From NCBI GenBank assembly GCA_023014335.1, contig JAECYW010000002.1:3534001-3598000 (forward strand): DNA of 64,000 nucleotides, written 5' to 3'. The position numbers and the translations under genes are program-made. Shown here piece by piece: positions 36,960 to 48,099 of this stretch; the stretch's first letter is position 1, and each line of letters starts with the position of its first letter. Under the pieces are notes generated by a model that ran no database searches, had not been told where the DNA came from, and saw nothing but the letters and a program-made list of their open reading frames with translations. Source of the stretch: Galerina marginata. Lineage: Eukaryota; Basidiomycota; Agaricomycetes; Agaricales; Galerinaceae.

Positions 36960-37560
36960 CTTAGAAACACGTCTGTTACTATAAAAAACATAAAAAGCTA
37001 TAGACATGTGGCTGTATAAGAATACAATTCATTAACCTTCTCTGTCTTCTTTCTCTTATAATAGGCAAGCCATTCATCTGTGAGATAACTAAGTTACAAA
37101 AACCCAGACTATATATTTATTCTACCCTATCTCCTTCGCCCGATGATAGGCAAGGGATTCATCTGTGGGGGAGACCCCCTTCCAAAGGTTTCTATGAAAA
37201 CAATCAGACAAGTGATATAATAGATGATAGTGGATTTACTTACTTTGGACTTTTAACCTATGAAAACCAGGTGTGGAAAATGCTGTTCATCCTGTTTCCA
37301 AGGTTTTCTGATAAAGGAATCAGACAAGTAACAAATAACTGCCAATTTACTTACAAAGTTGCATCCTCAGCCTTTAAACTCTGGAAACCAGGTGCATGGA
37401 AGGTCATTAAGACCATTCTGTGTGATAGAGAAAGGAAGTAGGCAAAGAAATATAGAATATAGGTTGATATAAGCAGATGTGGAGAGTCTTGCGGAAATCG
37501 CTACTGATCCACACCCAGGTCAGTCGCTTATAAAGATGTTGAAAGACAAAAATAGTACAA
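36960..37560 (+). other. Intergenic region upstream of the SET minisatellite
   Basis: Homologous to 7000-7520. No gene seen. It includes a tandem-like duplication of a TTTCTATGAAAACAATCAGACAAG / TTTTCTGATAAAGGAATCAGACAAG type block (about 37187-37335). Confidence 0.5.
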
Positions 37561-37574
37561 TAAATGATGGATAG

Positions 37575-38065
37575 TGCTGTGCTGCGCAGCCATTAAAGCC
37601 ATGTACATAGCATTGCGCAGTCATTAAAACCATATACATAGCATTGCGCAGTCATTCACAGTCATTAAAGTCATATACATAGCATTGCGCAGTCATTAAA
37701 CCTATGCATATAGCATTGCGCAGTCATTAAAGCTATGTACATAGCATTGCACAGTCATTAAGGCTATTTATATAGCATTGCGCAGTCATTAAAGCTATGT
37801 AAGTATCATCACACTGTCCTAAAGCTATGCATGTAGTGTCGCATAGCCTGTAAAGCCATGAAAGTAGTATTGCACAGCTATTAAAGCTATGAGATTAGTA
37901 TCGCGCAGCCTTTAAAGCTATGAAATTAGTATTGCGCAGCCTTTAAAGCTATGAGATTAGTATGGCGCAGCCTTTAAAGCTATGAAAGTAATATTGCGCA
38001 GCCTTTAAAGCTATGAAATTAGTATCGCGCAGCCTTTAAAGCTATGAAATTTGTATCGCGCAGCC
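37575..38065 (+). repeat. Minisatellite upstream of SET gene copy B
   Basis: About fourteen ~33-bp units carrying GCGCAG, as upstream of copy A but with different unit number. Two block types: CATTGCGCAGTCATTAAAG (left) and TATCGCGCAGCCTTTAAAG (right). Confidence 0.85.
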
Positions 38066-38086
38066 CTAAACCTATGAGAGTATGTC

Positions 38087-38094
38087 TATATAAG
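38087..38094 (+). promoter_or_regulatory. TATA box of SET gene copy B
   Basis: TATATAAG 46 bp before the ATG, identical in position to copy A. Confidence 0.6.
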
Positions 38095-38139
38095 ATTCCA
38101 GGATACTACAATGAGCTTTAATTTCTTTCACTCACTCCA

Positions 38140-39216
38140 ATGGCAGACTCTGCAGTTGCTTCTACCTCTCATCCTGCTATTACCTGGAATCCAGCAAATT
38201 CCATTCAATTCTCTCTTGTAAATGACTTGTCCCTTTCTGTTCTTCCTTCCCAGGCTATACTACATATCGACCCTCTTATCGTCAATGCTCTTTTTGGTCA
38301 ACAGAAGCAAAAATCCCAGAACAGAAGTCATAATATCCAAACCATCTCTTTTGATACAAATATGGAACCTTTCGGTCACACTATGATCTGGTCTATGTTT
38401 GAAAAGGTCAAGCACAACCTTAAATTTCAAGATCCACACGGATATATAGCCACTGTGAAAAAGCTTGCAACTAGTATTCTTCATCATTATCCTGCACTTG
38501 TCTGGGAAAACAAGAAAAAAGAAAGTTTGGAAACTCTATTTTGGTGGGTTTTAAGATATCTATCTATCTATATACTATTAATATTGCCTCACAGGTGCAT
38601 CACCGCCTACAGTTTGATTATTAATCCAGCAGCCATAGTGCATCTTAAGGTCAAACCTCTTGGCCATGCTAAACAAAAAGGTTTTGCAATTTATGCCAAC
38701 AAGGACATTGTACAAGGAGAATACATCGAAGAACTTCTTGGTTTAATGCCAGAGGATCGTGCTGAAAAATACACTGATCTCTCCACAATCACTCCTCATG
38801 AAAACAACCGCAATGATGGCTCCTTTGAAGAAAAACTCTTGATTGGACCTATTAGGTTCATTAACCATCGCTGTGTTTCTTATAATGTTGAGGTGAGTTT
38901 CAATTCTTGTTTACAGGTATTTAATATTAATAAATCTGGATAGTTTATTGCTATTCGAAACACATATGCTTTTACCATTATGGCAACAAAGAATATCAAA
39001 GCCAAGGAAGAAATCTTGCTTTGCTATGGGGTTGACTACTTCAAGGAGAATGGAGCTGAATGCTTATGTGAAGATTGCAGGGAAATACCAGATGAGGAGG
39101 AGGAGGCAGAAGTATCTAAGAAGGGAGAAGGTCAGATTAACATTGAGGAGAGAGACAAAGCCAAAAAGAACAAAAGAGCAAAACAAAAAGAGAATCGCAA
39201 GCTGGGACCAAATTAA
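38140..39216 (+). CDS. SET-domain protein methyltransferase, intact copy B
   Basis: Exons 38140-38543, 38595-38892 and 38944-39216 give ~324 residues. The N-terminal ~165 residues are not recognised. The SET domain follows: KQKGFAIYANKDI (start of SET), RFINHRCVSYNVE (variant of the canonical RFxNHSCxPN, with Arg for Ser), and KEEILLCYGVDYF (E..YG). A post-SET cysteine cluster CLCEDC follows, then a highly charged Lys/Glu tail likely to act as a nuclear signal. SET enzymes transfer methyl groups from S-adenosylmethionine to lysine, usually in histones; the target here is unknown. It lies between the TET-like gene and the divergent acidic-protein gene, in the cargo of element B. Intron 1 (51 nt, stop-free) could be retained. 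Confidence 0.88.
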
Positions 39217-39475
39217 CATAACATCTGCTGTATTTCCTCTTTGTATGTTTTTATAACCCTGAATTTCAGTCAAAATTTGCCATTCTGATATTGAGAGAAA
39301 AGAACAAATAATATATTGATTCGAAAAATTTTTACAGCCATTCAATGAGATATATACAAGAGAGTATGGCATGGTGTGTGACGTCGAGATGCAGAGAGAA
39401 TACCAGATTATGAGAAGAGGGCTTTGAACATTGTTAGTTGAATAACAATGAAGACATCCATATGACTACAAAAAC
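39217..39475. other. Convergent 3' region between SET and acidic-protein genes
   Basis: About 260 bp between two convergent gene ends; no gene or repeat seen. Confidence 0.5.
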
Positions 39476-41999
39476 TCAATGAAGCTCTGATAACCTTTGT
39501 CTCAACATATCAAACAAGGGATCATCATGCCACATAGATCGAGGGAAGTCATAGATCCTTCTACCTGATAAAACCCTATTAATTAATATGTTTTTTAAAA
39601 GTATAAAGGTCATTGCACTTACGCCTTTGGTGTTGCCAAAACCACAGCCCAACAGATGTTGGTTCCAATCGTAAGCTCATCCGGGGACTTCTGCGAGTTA
39701 TAACCCAAAGTGGTGTATCCAACAAGAGTCAAAGATCCAGTTGGAATATCTCCTGGAAAGACAGGAAGAGTTTCGGCAACCTTGCGTAGACCTTTTGGAA
39801 GATCAATCTGAAGAGATCTCCCATCCAAGATAGGAACTGGTTATAAAAAAGTTAATATCTTTAAAAACAAGATATCAATGAAAAACTCACTGGTCTCATC
39901 ACAGGTATATCCCAGCTTCCACTTTGAATTTTTGAATTGAGCCTGCTGTGCATTGGCAGGACTCAACTTCTTGGTGCCCATAGGACGAGAAGGACCGGCG
40001 CGGCCATATGAATCTATTAGCAACATTATTGAGATGAATAAATGATTAAAGTCAAATAAACATACTTTGAGCTTTATTATTGGAGCTTCCGGGGCGGGAT
40101 GAAAAAGACCAGCGATTGTTGGACATCAGGGTTTTGATACCAGGTACCTTGTAAACCAAGCAGAGAGTGGCAACCAATCTTTCATATTCCATAGTCTGAA
40201 TTACGCCCGTTAGAATCTTGTACGATGAACCGTTAATATCCTTGGCATGACGAGTGTAGTCTTCATCAACACATATAAGACTGAGACAGAGAGCCGGAGT
40301 TTTCTGGTTTCGTAAAGTGATCAAAGGATAGATGGATCCAGTGTCCGGTTTTTTGGCGATAAGGTCACAAGGTTCAATCCTGGACAAGTTGACGGTGCTC
40401 GTGCCTGTGTCCGAAACAAAAGTGAACAAATCCAGCAAGTACCTATCAGAATAAAGTTAAAACAGAATATCAAAATAGAATAGAACGGTTTACTTCTTGC
40501 TAGTCTTTGTCAAATTTGGCAGCAGTTCTGAGACATACATCATAGGCTCCGGTGCTTCACCTGCAGGAAGATATCGATTGTTGGTGTATCCACTGAAATA
40601 TTGTTAGTCAATTAGCTATAGGCAGTAAATAAATAGATAGATACCTAGGCAATTTGGGAAGATCCTTGTAAGTTTTGGCGAGGAAGACATCAACCAAGTC
40701 TTTATCATAAATCTGGCATTTCCGTAACTTGGGACGACTGTATATATATAGTATCAGGCAATAAAATTGATTAATCGACAGAAATGCATACCTTTCAAGA
40801 GGATCTTTAGTGATCAAATCCTCCAGATAAACACCAGTATCTTTCAAATCATCTTTTCTCTTAGCAAAAGATTTTTCTTCTTTTGATTTAGCCTCCTTTG
40901 CCTTTTTTCTATAAGCCAGAAAAAGTCAATAAAGTAAACATATTAAAAATAAGGAACATACATGGCAGTGTTGAGAATTTTTTGACGTTGAGGATTGTTA
41001 CTAAAAAAACTGGATTAAATAATATTCTGAAGAAAATACACCATACACACCTAGTCTTAGCCTTTCCTTTGGACTTACTCAAAGGAAGCTCATCATCCTC
41101 TGAGCTATTATCCTCCTCCCTAAGAAAAGGAAAACAGAAAAGGGAAATTAGCTTAAAGTCAAAAAGAAAAAAAAAAAAAAACATACGCTTCATCATCTAT
41201 GAAATTAGCATCAGAATCTTGTTCGTCATCTTCCTCCTCTTCATCTTCTGCCTCTTCTTCATCTTCTGCTTCCTCTTCATCTTCCTCTGCAACTTCAGCA
41301 TCATCACTATCAAAAACCTCCTCTTCACTGATGATATCAGATTCTGATTCAGTCTCTTCCTTAATCGCCTTGGTAGTCTTTTTCTTTGTTTGAATCAAAA
41401 CAATAGGCGATTTGAGTTTCAAATTTTTGGCAGAAGACTTCATTGTAGGAGTGTTGGGAGGCTTTGACTGTGAAGTATGACGAGGTTTTTTTGGTGACTT
41501 CTGTTCAGGACTAAAATAGCCTTTAATATAAAGGTTCATAAAAATGAAAACCAAAATACCTTGGAGTAAATGCAGCAGTGTCGATGTTTTTCTTCTTAGA
41601 CTTGGAGCTGATTAATAAAGTAATTAATAAAAGAGGCAAAATATGTGAACTAACTACTCACAGGCTTCCTGCAGTTGCTTGAGGAGGCCCTACTCTCTGA
41701 GACCTTCTCGGAGTAACCCTAGAAAACGGTATTAGTGTCATAATATCTTAACATGGATAAAGAAGCAAAAAAGCACGGAGGTGGGGGCTGATCCGATCTG
41801 CAATGAAAGTTTAGCTTCAAAAAAGTAAAATACAACAAGCAGAACATACAAAGAGGCAGCATCAGAGGTTTCATTTTCACTCGCACTATAATAATACCAA
41901 TAACTTTCAGCATATATCAAAGAAGAACAGATAATTCAATATCTACCTGTGATTTTCCTCTGAAGAGGAGTCTTGTTTGACTTTTCTTTTAGGTGGCAT
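39476..41999 (-). CDS. Acidic, lysine-rich nuclear-type protein, multi-exon, copy B
   Basis: Minus-strand gene starting MPPKRKVKQDSSSEENH and ending RRIYDFPRSMWHDDPLFDML..LSELH. The first third is disordered: a basic start, a proline stretch (SDQPPPPVTPRRSQR), SKSKKKN, then a long Glu/Asp run (EEDEEEAEDEEEAEDEEEE). A structured part follows, with exons reading SIYPLITLRNQKTPALCLSL, YERLVATLCLVYKVPGIKTL and TLVGYTTLGYNSQKSPDELT. I do not recognise this domain. The charge pattern resembles chromatin proteins or histone chaperones, which is only an impression. It is divergent from the gene at 42659 across ~660 bp. A second copy of high identity is at 48558-51093. About ten introns of 45-60 nt; exon limits were not all fixed. 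Confidence 0.7.
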
Positions 42000-42658
42000 A
42001 ATGGGTGTAGTGTGTATGAGAGTAAAGATTTGAGGGAAGACGACTGGATAGACAGAAAGAAATCTGTGGCTTCTTATACCTCTCAGACTTCCCCAAAGGA
42101 TTTCGGATCACACAAAAGATCCGATTTTTTAGGAGTAGAATGAATTTACATTTCAGATCAATTCTGGCAGGTTACGTACAAATATATATTGAGCCCCTAT
42201 AAAAAAAAGCTTCTGAATGACATAGAAATTAAGAACCGCCAAATTCTAACTGTGGGGACCCTGACAGGTTAGCTGGAAACCAGATCACCGTCTATTTAGT
42301 TATAGAAAAGAAGATCCGATTTGATAATGCCAAGATGTAAAAACAGGGTTCTAGATTCTTGTCTGGTCAGCAGACCTAACACATTTCCGGTCCGACTCCA
42401 AAGTTCCTAGCAACTGAATGGGAAAATTTCAAGTCTATATTGAAATAAAAAAGAATATAGCGCCATTTCTAAAGGTACACCGTCAAGGGTCCACAAGACT
42501 AGATTGATCCTACACCTAAAAAGGAAGTGACAAAGCTTTTTTTTTTTCGAGCATAGGAGAATTTGATTGATCGATCATAGAAGTGGAATATGCTTTAAAA
42601 GCGAGCAAAAAAATTTGTGAAAGTATTCCTTCTTTCTCCAACTTATTGACAAAGCACT
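42000..42658. promoter_or_regulatory. Divergent promoter region (acidic-protein gene / conserved hypothetical gene)
   Basis: About 660 bp between two divergent start codons, with no gene. Contains AAGATCCGATTT twice (about 42116 and 42311) and a CGGATCACAC word. The core is the inverse of the CGGATCTT word repeated upstream of the F-box-type gene. Conserved in copy A (51094-51751). Confidence 0.45.
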
Positions 42659-43845
42659 ATGGATCAATTCTATGATATGAAAGCTACCGGTTAGTCAAAC
42701 TTTCATAGTTTTTTCTCTTATTAACGAGATTTTAGAAAGTAAAGTGGAAAGACTTGCGGAAAGCCAGGTACATAAAAGGAAGCAGTTATGTCATTTTAAT
42801 GCGGTATGTAACCATGTATGTCTTTTAAAATGACAAATGTGACTGAAACAATACTAGACAGACGGCATTAAGAATCAGGTCCAAGTCACTCCAGTGGAGC
42901 AAAATAGAAGCTGGAAACTTATCCGTAATATGACCACTGAAGACGCTGAAGAAGTGGTATTGCGTGTTCAAGGTGTATTAAGCCAGAAGTCACTTCCACC
43001 TATATCGCAGCCATTTAATATGTAAGTCAGAAAAGTTGTCAAAAACACTAAAGAGCCACCCAATGTTAAATATAATATACACACAGTGAACCTAAACAAC
43101 GACATTTTATGCGGCAATCAGTAACACTCACTGGACTGGGCAGCACACTTTTCTATCAGGCTATACAAAATGCTCAAGAAATTCACCAGATATTCTCACG
43201 CACCTTTCCACAAGGCGCTCTTGAGGATTGGAATTCTGCTTCTTTTGAAGGCTATCCGGCTATTGACATGAACAACCGCTTTTTCACACTTCGCAAACAT
43301 GCAATCACGGATGAAATATTACCTTTCTCGAATGAAGTCGATCCACATGGAATCCTTGCTGCTGCTATGGATATTGATGAACAGTTTGTTCATACTACAG
43401 AAAATGAAGTTGAGTACTATGAACTCCTTGAGGATCGTGAACAAGAAACCAAGTAAGTTTCTGTTCTGATTACACCTTTTAAGATCTTTAATAATAATCA
43501 TGCAGGTATCAACAAGTCAATCCTATAAAGTTCCGGTGTGGAGATATTGTTGAAGCCCAACTTTCCTTTATCTGTATCCAAATGAAGAATGGAAAATATA
43601 GGATGTTGACGGTTCTTCGGGCAATTACCATTTTGGACACCTCATCTTTAAGGGTGCGTATTGAGTTATTAAGCTTGTGATGATTAGACTCTGATGTAAC
43701 TTGACTTTAGGAAGCTGCCATAATACGCAATCGAACTAAAAACCAGACAGTCAGGCAGGTTTCTTTAAAAAGAAAGGTTGGATATGCCACAGATGAAGTT
43801 GTAGAAGCACGCGATCGACTGAGCCGTATGAAACTGAAAGATTAG
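42659..43845 (+). CDS. Conserved hypothetical protein, copy B
   Basis: Proposed start ATG 42659 (MDQFYDMKAT), then a short exon ending AESQ, an exon from about 42866 (TDGIKNQVQV..) to 43021, a long exon about 43089-43454 (SEPKQRHFMRQS..DREQETK), then YQQVNPIKFRCGDIVEAQLSF.. and a last exon to 43845. Total about 290 residues. The phrase FRCGDIVEAQLSF..KYRMLTVLRAITILD looks like a small beta-rich domain. My impression, not checked, is that similar text occurs in many mushroom hypothetical proteins near transposon-rich loci. The central part resembles a mobile-element companion rather than a metabolic enzyme. No catalytic motif recognised. Near-identical copy at 51752-52937. Confidence 0.65.
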
Positions 43846-43949
43846 ATATTTCATGATACTCTAATAGCAGTTTCTTTATTCAATATAAATATATTAATAA
43901 AAGATTTAACAAGTTGGATAATCTTATAGCAAATTTGTGACCGGACAGA

Positions 43950-44130
43950 CCGCATACGCTATTAAGCAAGGGTCTTGTCTTGTGTAAGGTTACGGATCTT
44001 GTGTAAACGGATCTTGCATAAGCTTACGGATCTTGTGTATTTAATAGGGCTTACAAATCTTCAGTATTGAATAGAGTTGCGGATCTTATGCACTCAGAAG
44101 AGGTTACGGATCTTGCGGATCTTCTGGAGC
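43950..44130 (+). promoter_or_regulatory. CGGATCTT-repeat promoter of the F-box-type gene, copy B
   Basis: Six or seven copies of (TTA)CGGATCTTG(TGTAA), irregularly spaced within ~170 bp, 150-330 bp upstream of the start codon. A TATA-like CAATATATAA lies at about 44177. Same arrangement upstream of copy A (53040-53215). It may be a cluster of transcription-factor sites or a minisatellite; the function is inferred from position. Confidence 0.55.
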
Positions 44131-44283
44131 TTGCCGCAAAAGAGTCTGTCACTGCTTCAGGGAAGACTAGCCGATACAATATATAATCTGGTTCAACTTC
44201 GTCCAATTTCTTCAGTTCCTTTCCTTTCTCCTCCACTCGTACTCTCTAGCTAAATATTCTCTATTCTTCCTGTTATCGTCACT

Positions 44284-46257
44284 ATGGCCAAAAGTCAAAC
44301 CAAAAAGCAAGCCACTCATGCTGGTGGGTTATATTTGAATTCAAAATTGTTATAAAGCTAATCTTTTAAATAATAGAAACACCTTACCGTCGTCGCTCTG
44401 CTAGAATTCACAAGGCCTCCACAGCTACCAATCAAGTGGATACGGCAAACAACTCTGGTGTTCCGATTATAGGTATGTCTAGAGTCTATGACTATGTCAA
44501 TAATATTGACTCAATACTTTTCATACAGAGGCCAACAACTCTGGTGTTTCGATTATAGGTATGTCTAGAGTTTATGACTATGTTAATAATATTGACTCAA
44601 TACTTTTCATACAGAGGCCAATAATACTGTAATAGAAGATACAAATAGTAAGTAATCAAACTTATATATAACTTTATAACTTACTGATTAAAATTAACCA
44701 TAGTGTCTGAAGAACTTGAGTATCCTCTGGAAGAGGATGCTAGAGAGCTCCATCTAGAACGCTTCATTTCCAATAATCTTCCACTAGGAAAGTTCAATTG
44801 CGATGCTCTCAAGTTGTTGTGGAAAGGCACAGTTCAATCTATTGTCAACCAATCCATGAAAAATGAAGAATCTCGTCGTCATGCCATTTGTGTGGTTCGC
44901 CAAGCTGCAGCTTGTCTCGACATTAACTTGGGCGCAACTATACCAATTCCTGTTGGTGAAGACAGGGCAACCAAGAGACCTAACATCTTCGAGGTCAACA
45001 GTAGTATCCCTCACCTATCAGACGAACTCAAACACGCATCAAAAACTCTCTGGGACAGATGGGGAAACTCCAAAAATCTTGTTGATTTGGTTGCTTTAGC
45101 AGAAGAAGAAATTCTACAAGCAGATGTTCAGGCTTTTATCTTGATTCTCGCCAAATCTGTTGGAATCCTAAGCAGCAATACCAGTAAGCTTGTGTTATTA
45201 TTTATCTGGCTATTGATATCTGATTATATGAACAGTCAACCAAGTAACATATGCTGTTCAGCACAGCAAAACATTCTTTCTTCCAGCTGCCATTCAGAAC
45301 AAAATACTCGACAATCTCTCTGCATATGATCGCCAATCTTTTGCTGAAACCAGCAAAAGTCATCTTTTTTGTTTAAACCGGTATAACTGCAACTTGATTG
45401 GATCCATGCTAGAGGATTTTGGATTCACTCTGGATATTTTCATGTCAGCTCTGGCAGACTGTCAGGCCATCATCACTGGATCCTTTGCTCTTCAGCCCCT
45501 CCTTCCAAAAGACCAGCGCTTCAACTCCAATAATCTCGATATCGTCATGTCTACCCACGCAGTCCGACTCTTCCAAACCAAAATCCTCCATGGCTACACT
45601 CTCTATATCCCTGACACCAGATTCCATTCATATAATCCTGTCATCTGCGACCGCATCATCTTTTCCCACAAGAACACAAGACACACAATCCGGATTCTCA
45701 TCATCAAAAATGGACATTCACCTTTGGAATCAATTTTCTACGAGCCAACCACCGCGATGATGAATGCAATCACTCCAAAAGGTCTATTCTCTGCCTACCC
45801 TGCTCTTCTTCACTTCCGCATCTCTCTAAACAACCCATGGATGGCCTTTGACCAAAACCGCAACAATCCCTACCTTGGAAGGCATGAAGCTGAAGAAATC
45901 TCGACCAACTTGCAAAGGAAATATGCCAATAGGGGATTCATCACTGCTTGCGATCTTCATAATATTGAAATGGGTGGGAATACCATGGCACTTGAGCATC
46001 GATGCCGCATTGATCCAGTCTGTCCACTGACTCCTCGAGTTATTGGAGATCGCGGATGTATTCTTTGGCCTTTCCTCAAATGCCAAATTGTTCCAGCAAC
46101 AGGTGATATGGGTTATGTTATGCCTGGCATCAATTTCAACCACATACGACCGCGACTCGATACTATATACTGGACAGTTGGAGCTGGAGTATGTGGAGCA
46201 CCACAAGCAGGGAGGCCATCTGGATTTGTAAGTTATCAGCGTAATTTTTATAACTAA
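44284..46257 (+). CDS. F-box-like protein with nucleotidyltransferase-like segment, intact copy B
   Basis: Starts MAKSQTKKQATHA (44284-44323), followed by small exons at about 44377-44472, 44529-44558, 44614-44649 and then 44702-45181 and 45236-46257; about 560 residues. Exons two to four encode near-repeats (ANNSGVPII / ANNSGVSII / ANNTVIE) from duplication of an exon plus its intron. The middle has an F-box-like motif (LPAAIQNKILDNLSAYDRQSFAETSKSH). It then has ITGSFALQPLLP..NSNNLDIVMS, which resembles the G-S and D-x-x motifs of nucleotidyltransferase folds, with only one clear acidic residue. The C-terminus (HRCRIDPVCPLTPRVIGDRGCI..; YWTVGAGVCG) is unrecognised but strongly conserved in copy C. 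F-box proteins usually link substrates to an SCF ubiquitin ligase. It is the last gene before the element's 3' end. Confidence 0.65.
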
Positions 46258-46438
46258 ATTTGAGTAAACTTGCTATTGATAGATATTTGCTGCAGCTGAC
46301 GATTAATCTTATCATGTATGTAAATAGAGCTGACATCTGTATAGATATGTATATAGAAATGTACTGTATATAAAAGAATGCACTTTTTATTTATTATATC
46401 CACAGAGATTTTCCCCTAAGTTTATGAGTATACACTTT

Positions 46439-46790
46439 CTTCACTGAGCTACAACAGTTGAAATACATTTCTAATAGATTTAAGTTAAGTTTAACATGAC
46501 GTTGTACTGTATTAAGCATCCTATGTATTTTATTCATCAAGAGTCAATAATATATCACTCTTACACCTATAACTTTGTAACCAACATAGCCACCCCACCT
46601 TCGCTAAAGCTCAGGGGGGCCCCCAAGAGGCTATATTGGTTAAAAAGATATAGGTGTAAGAGTGATATAATATTAGCTCTTGATGAATAAAATACATAGG
46701 ACTTTAGGTACAGTACGATGTTCAAGCAAAGCAGAACTTTAATCTATTAGAAATGTATTTCAACTGTTGTAGCTCAGAGAAGTTTTGAAT
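46439..46790. mobile_element. Foldback MITE downstream of the F-box-type gene
   Basis: Long inverted repeat: CTGAGCTACAACAGTTGAAA and its inverse at the outer ends, TCCTATGTATTTTATTCATC and its inverse inside, around a GC-rich loop (CCCCACCTTCG..GGGGGGCCCCC). No transposase. In the paralogous region (57360 onward) the left arm and loop are missing and only the right arm remains. Confidence 0.85.
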
Positions 46791-46818
46791 AGAAATCTGA
46801 GGTATAATTGTCTGTGCT

Positions 46819-47086
46819 AACCCTAAGAGGACCGACGCGTCGGTCCTCTTAGGGTTAGCACAGCCACAATCAAAAAAAAAAAAATTGGCTTGTGATGCTA
46901 ACCCTAAGAGGACCGACGCGTCGGTCCTCTTAGGGTTAGCACAGCCACAATAAAAAAAAAAAATTTGGCTTGTTATCAATATTCAACCTCAGACTTATAC
47001 TTAAAAAGCATTTCTGAGGTTTAAAAATTTAGGTGTGTTTTTGGTTCTAACCCTAAGAGGACCGACGCGTCGGTCCTCTTAGGGTT
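46819..47086. repeat. Three perfect 38-bp palindromes before the 3' end of element B
   Basis: At 46819-46856, 46900-46937 and 47049-47086. Same core as at 36790. Each is followed by AGCACAGCCACAA and an A-rich tract. At 46819 the flanks extend the palindrome to ~52 bp. Confidence 0.95.
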
Positions 47087-47089
47087 AGC

Positions 47090-47590
47090 ACAGCCACAAC
47101 ACAAAAAAAATTTATTTGGCTTGTTATCAATATTCAACCTCAGACTTGTATTTAAAAGGCATTTTCAATGCTTAAAGTTTTTGATGTGTTCATTTTTAGC
47201 ATGTCAATTCTCCTGAGATTGATTTCAAACCAACGGTAAACAGAAGTATTACATTGAAGGATATAGAAAGTACTAGGAGAAGTTGAACAAGACTTACAAC
47301 GAGTATTATTTATTACTGGAATGCATCTAGAAGTATATAAATAGATATACAACTGACATGAACCATGTTTGGTGACTGTTTAGTCATATAAGCTATATAT
47401 AAACCTTAGCAACCAGAGCAAGAGCCTGTAAAGGACTGCAAAGTAAAAGAAGTGATATTTAATCACGTTACTGACAAAACCTAACCTTAGTTTAGGTGTC
47501 CAGGAACAAAAGCTAAAAATAGACCATAGCAACGGACATCAGACAACCATTTCCATGGTCAATAATGATTTTGACACTATTAGAAAAGTT
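47090..47590 (+). other. Non-coding tail of element B
   Basis: No gene recognised. Collinear with 57860-58380 in element A at high identity. It contains a duplicated TTGGCTTGTTATCAATATTC block with 46967 onward. Confidence 0.5.
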
Positions 47591-47722
47591 TGTAGACTTT
47601 TAATTCAGGGTCGCTCACAAAAAATGAAGCAGTGGGAGAATTTCGAACCATCGCGTTAGGAATCAAATCCTTCTGCTATCGAGTGTAGAAAACGAGTTCT
47701 TTTACTACGTAAGAACTCGTAA
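47591..47722 (+). other. 3' terminus of giant element B
   Basis: Ends in GCAGTGGGAGAATTTC.. then a hairpin with arms ACGAGTTCTT/AAGAACTCGT and final AA. The same ~130 bp closes element A (to 58504). The next base, 47723, is the A of the interrupted SET codon. Confidence 0.85.
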
Positions 47723-47889
47723 ATGGAGCTGAATGCTTATGTGAAGATTGCAGGGAAATACCAGATGAGGAGGAGGAGGCAGAAGCATCTAAGAAGGATG
47801 AAGGTCAGATTAACATTGAGGAGAGAGACCAAGCCAAAAAGAACAAAAGAGCAAAACAAAAAGAGAATCGCAAGCTGGGACCAAATTAA
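47723..47889 (+). pseudogene. SET-domain gene copy A, 3' part
   Basis: Continues the gene broken at 8936: codons for NGAECLCEDCREIPDEEEEA..KLGPN, then TAA at 47887-47889. Contains the post-SET cysteines and charged tail. A few differences from copy B (for example EASKKDEG for EVSKKGEG). Confidence 0.9.
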
Positions 47890-48099
47890 CATATCATCTG
47901 CTGTATTGACATTTTTATGACCTCTTTGTATGTTTTTATAACCCTGAAATTCAGTCAAATTTTGCCATTCTGATACTGAGAGCAAATAACACAAAATATA
48001 TTGACATGCAGACATTTTACAAGCGGTGATTCAAGAGCCATTTGATGAGATATATACAAGCAAGTATTGCGTGGCGTGTGATGAGATGCAGAGAGGATA

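Larger units (their letters stand above)
8937..47722 (+). mobile_element. Giant Helitron-like element B (38.8 kb), complete with both termini
   Basis: 5' terminus CTTGTTTAGAGGCCATTGC.. at 8937 preceded by A; 3' terminus is a hairpin with arms AACGAGTTCTT and AAGAACTCGT followed by AA at 47722. The flanks (..AAGGAGA and ATGGAGCTG..) join to give the uninterrupted SET gene sequence seen at 38140-39216, without target-site duplication. It encodes the Rep (HUH) and PIF1-type helicase expected of Helitrons, in opposite orientation to the termini. Its termini lack the TC and CTRR ends of canonical Helitrons. They resemble the asymmetric terminal inverted repeats and terminal palindrome known in the Helentron/Helitron2 group. 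Cargo: JmjC-like, TET-like, SET, an acidic protein, a conserved hypothetical protein and an F-box-type protein. Alternative: a short element inserted in SET, followed by later large duplications between element copies. Confidence 0.75.

Noticed and set aside
8937..47722. Starship-type giant element
   Set aside because: No tyrosine-recombinase captain gene seen near an end; Rep/helicase genes and the hairpin terminus point to a rolling-circle element.
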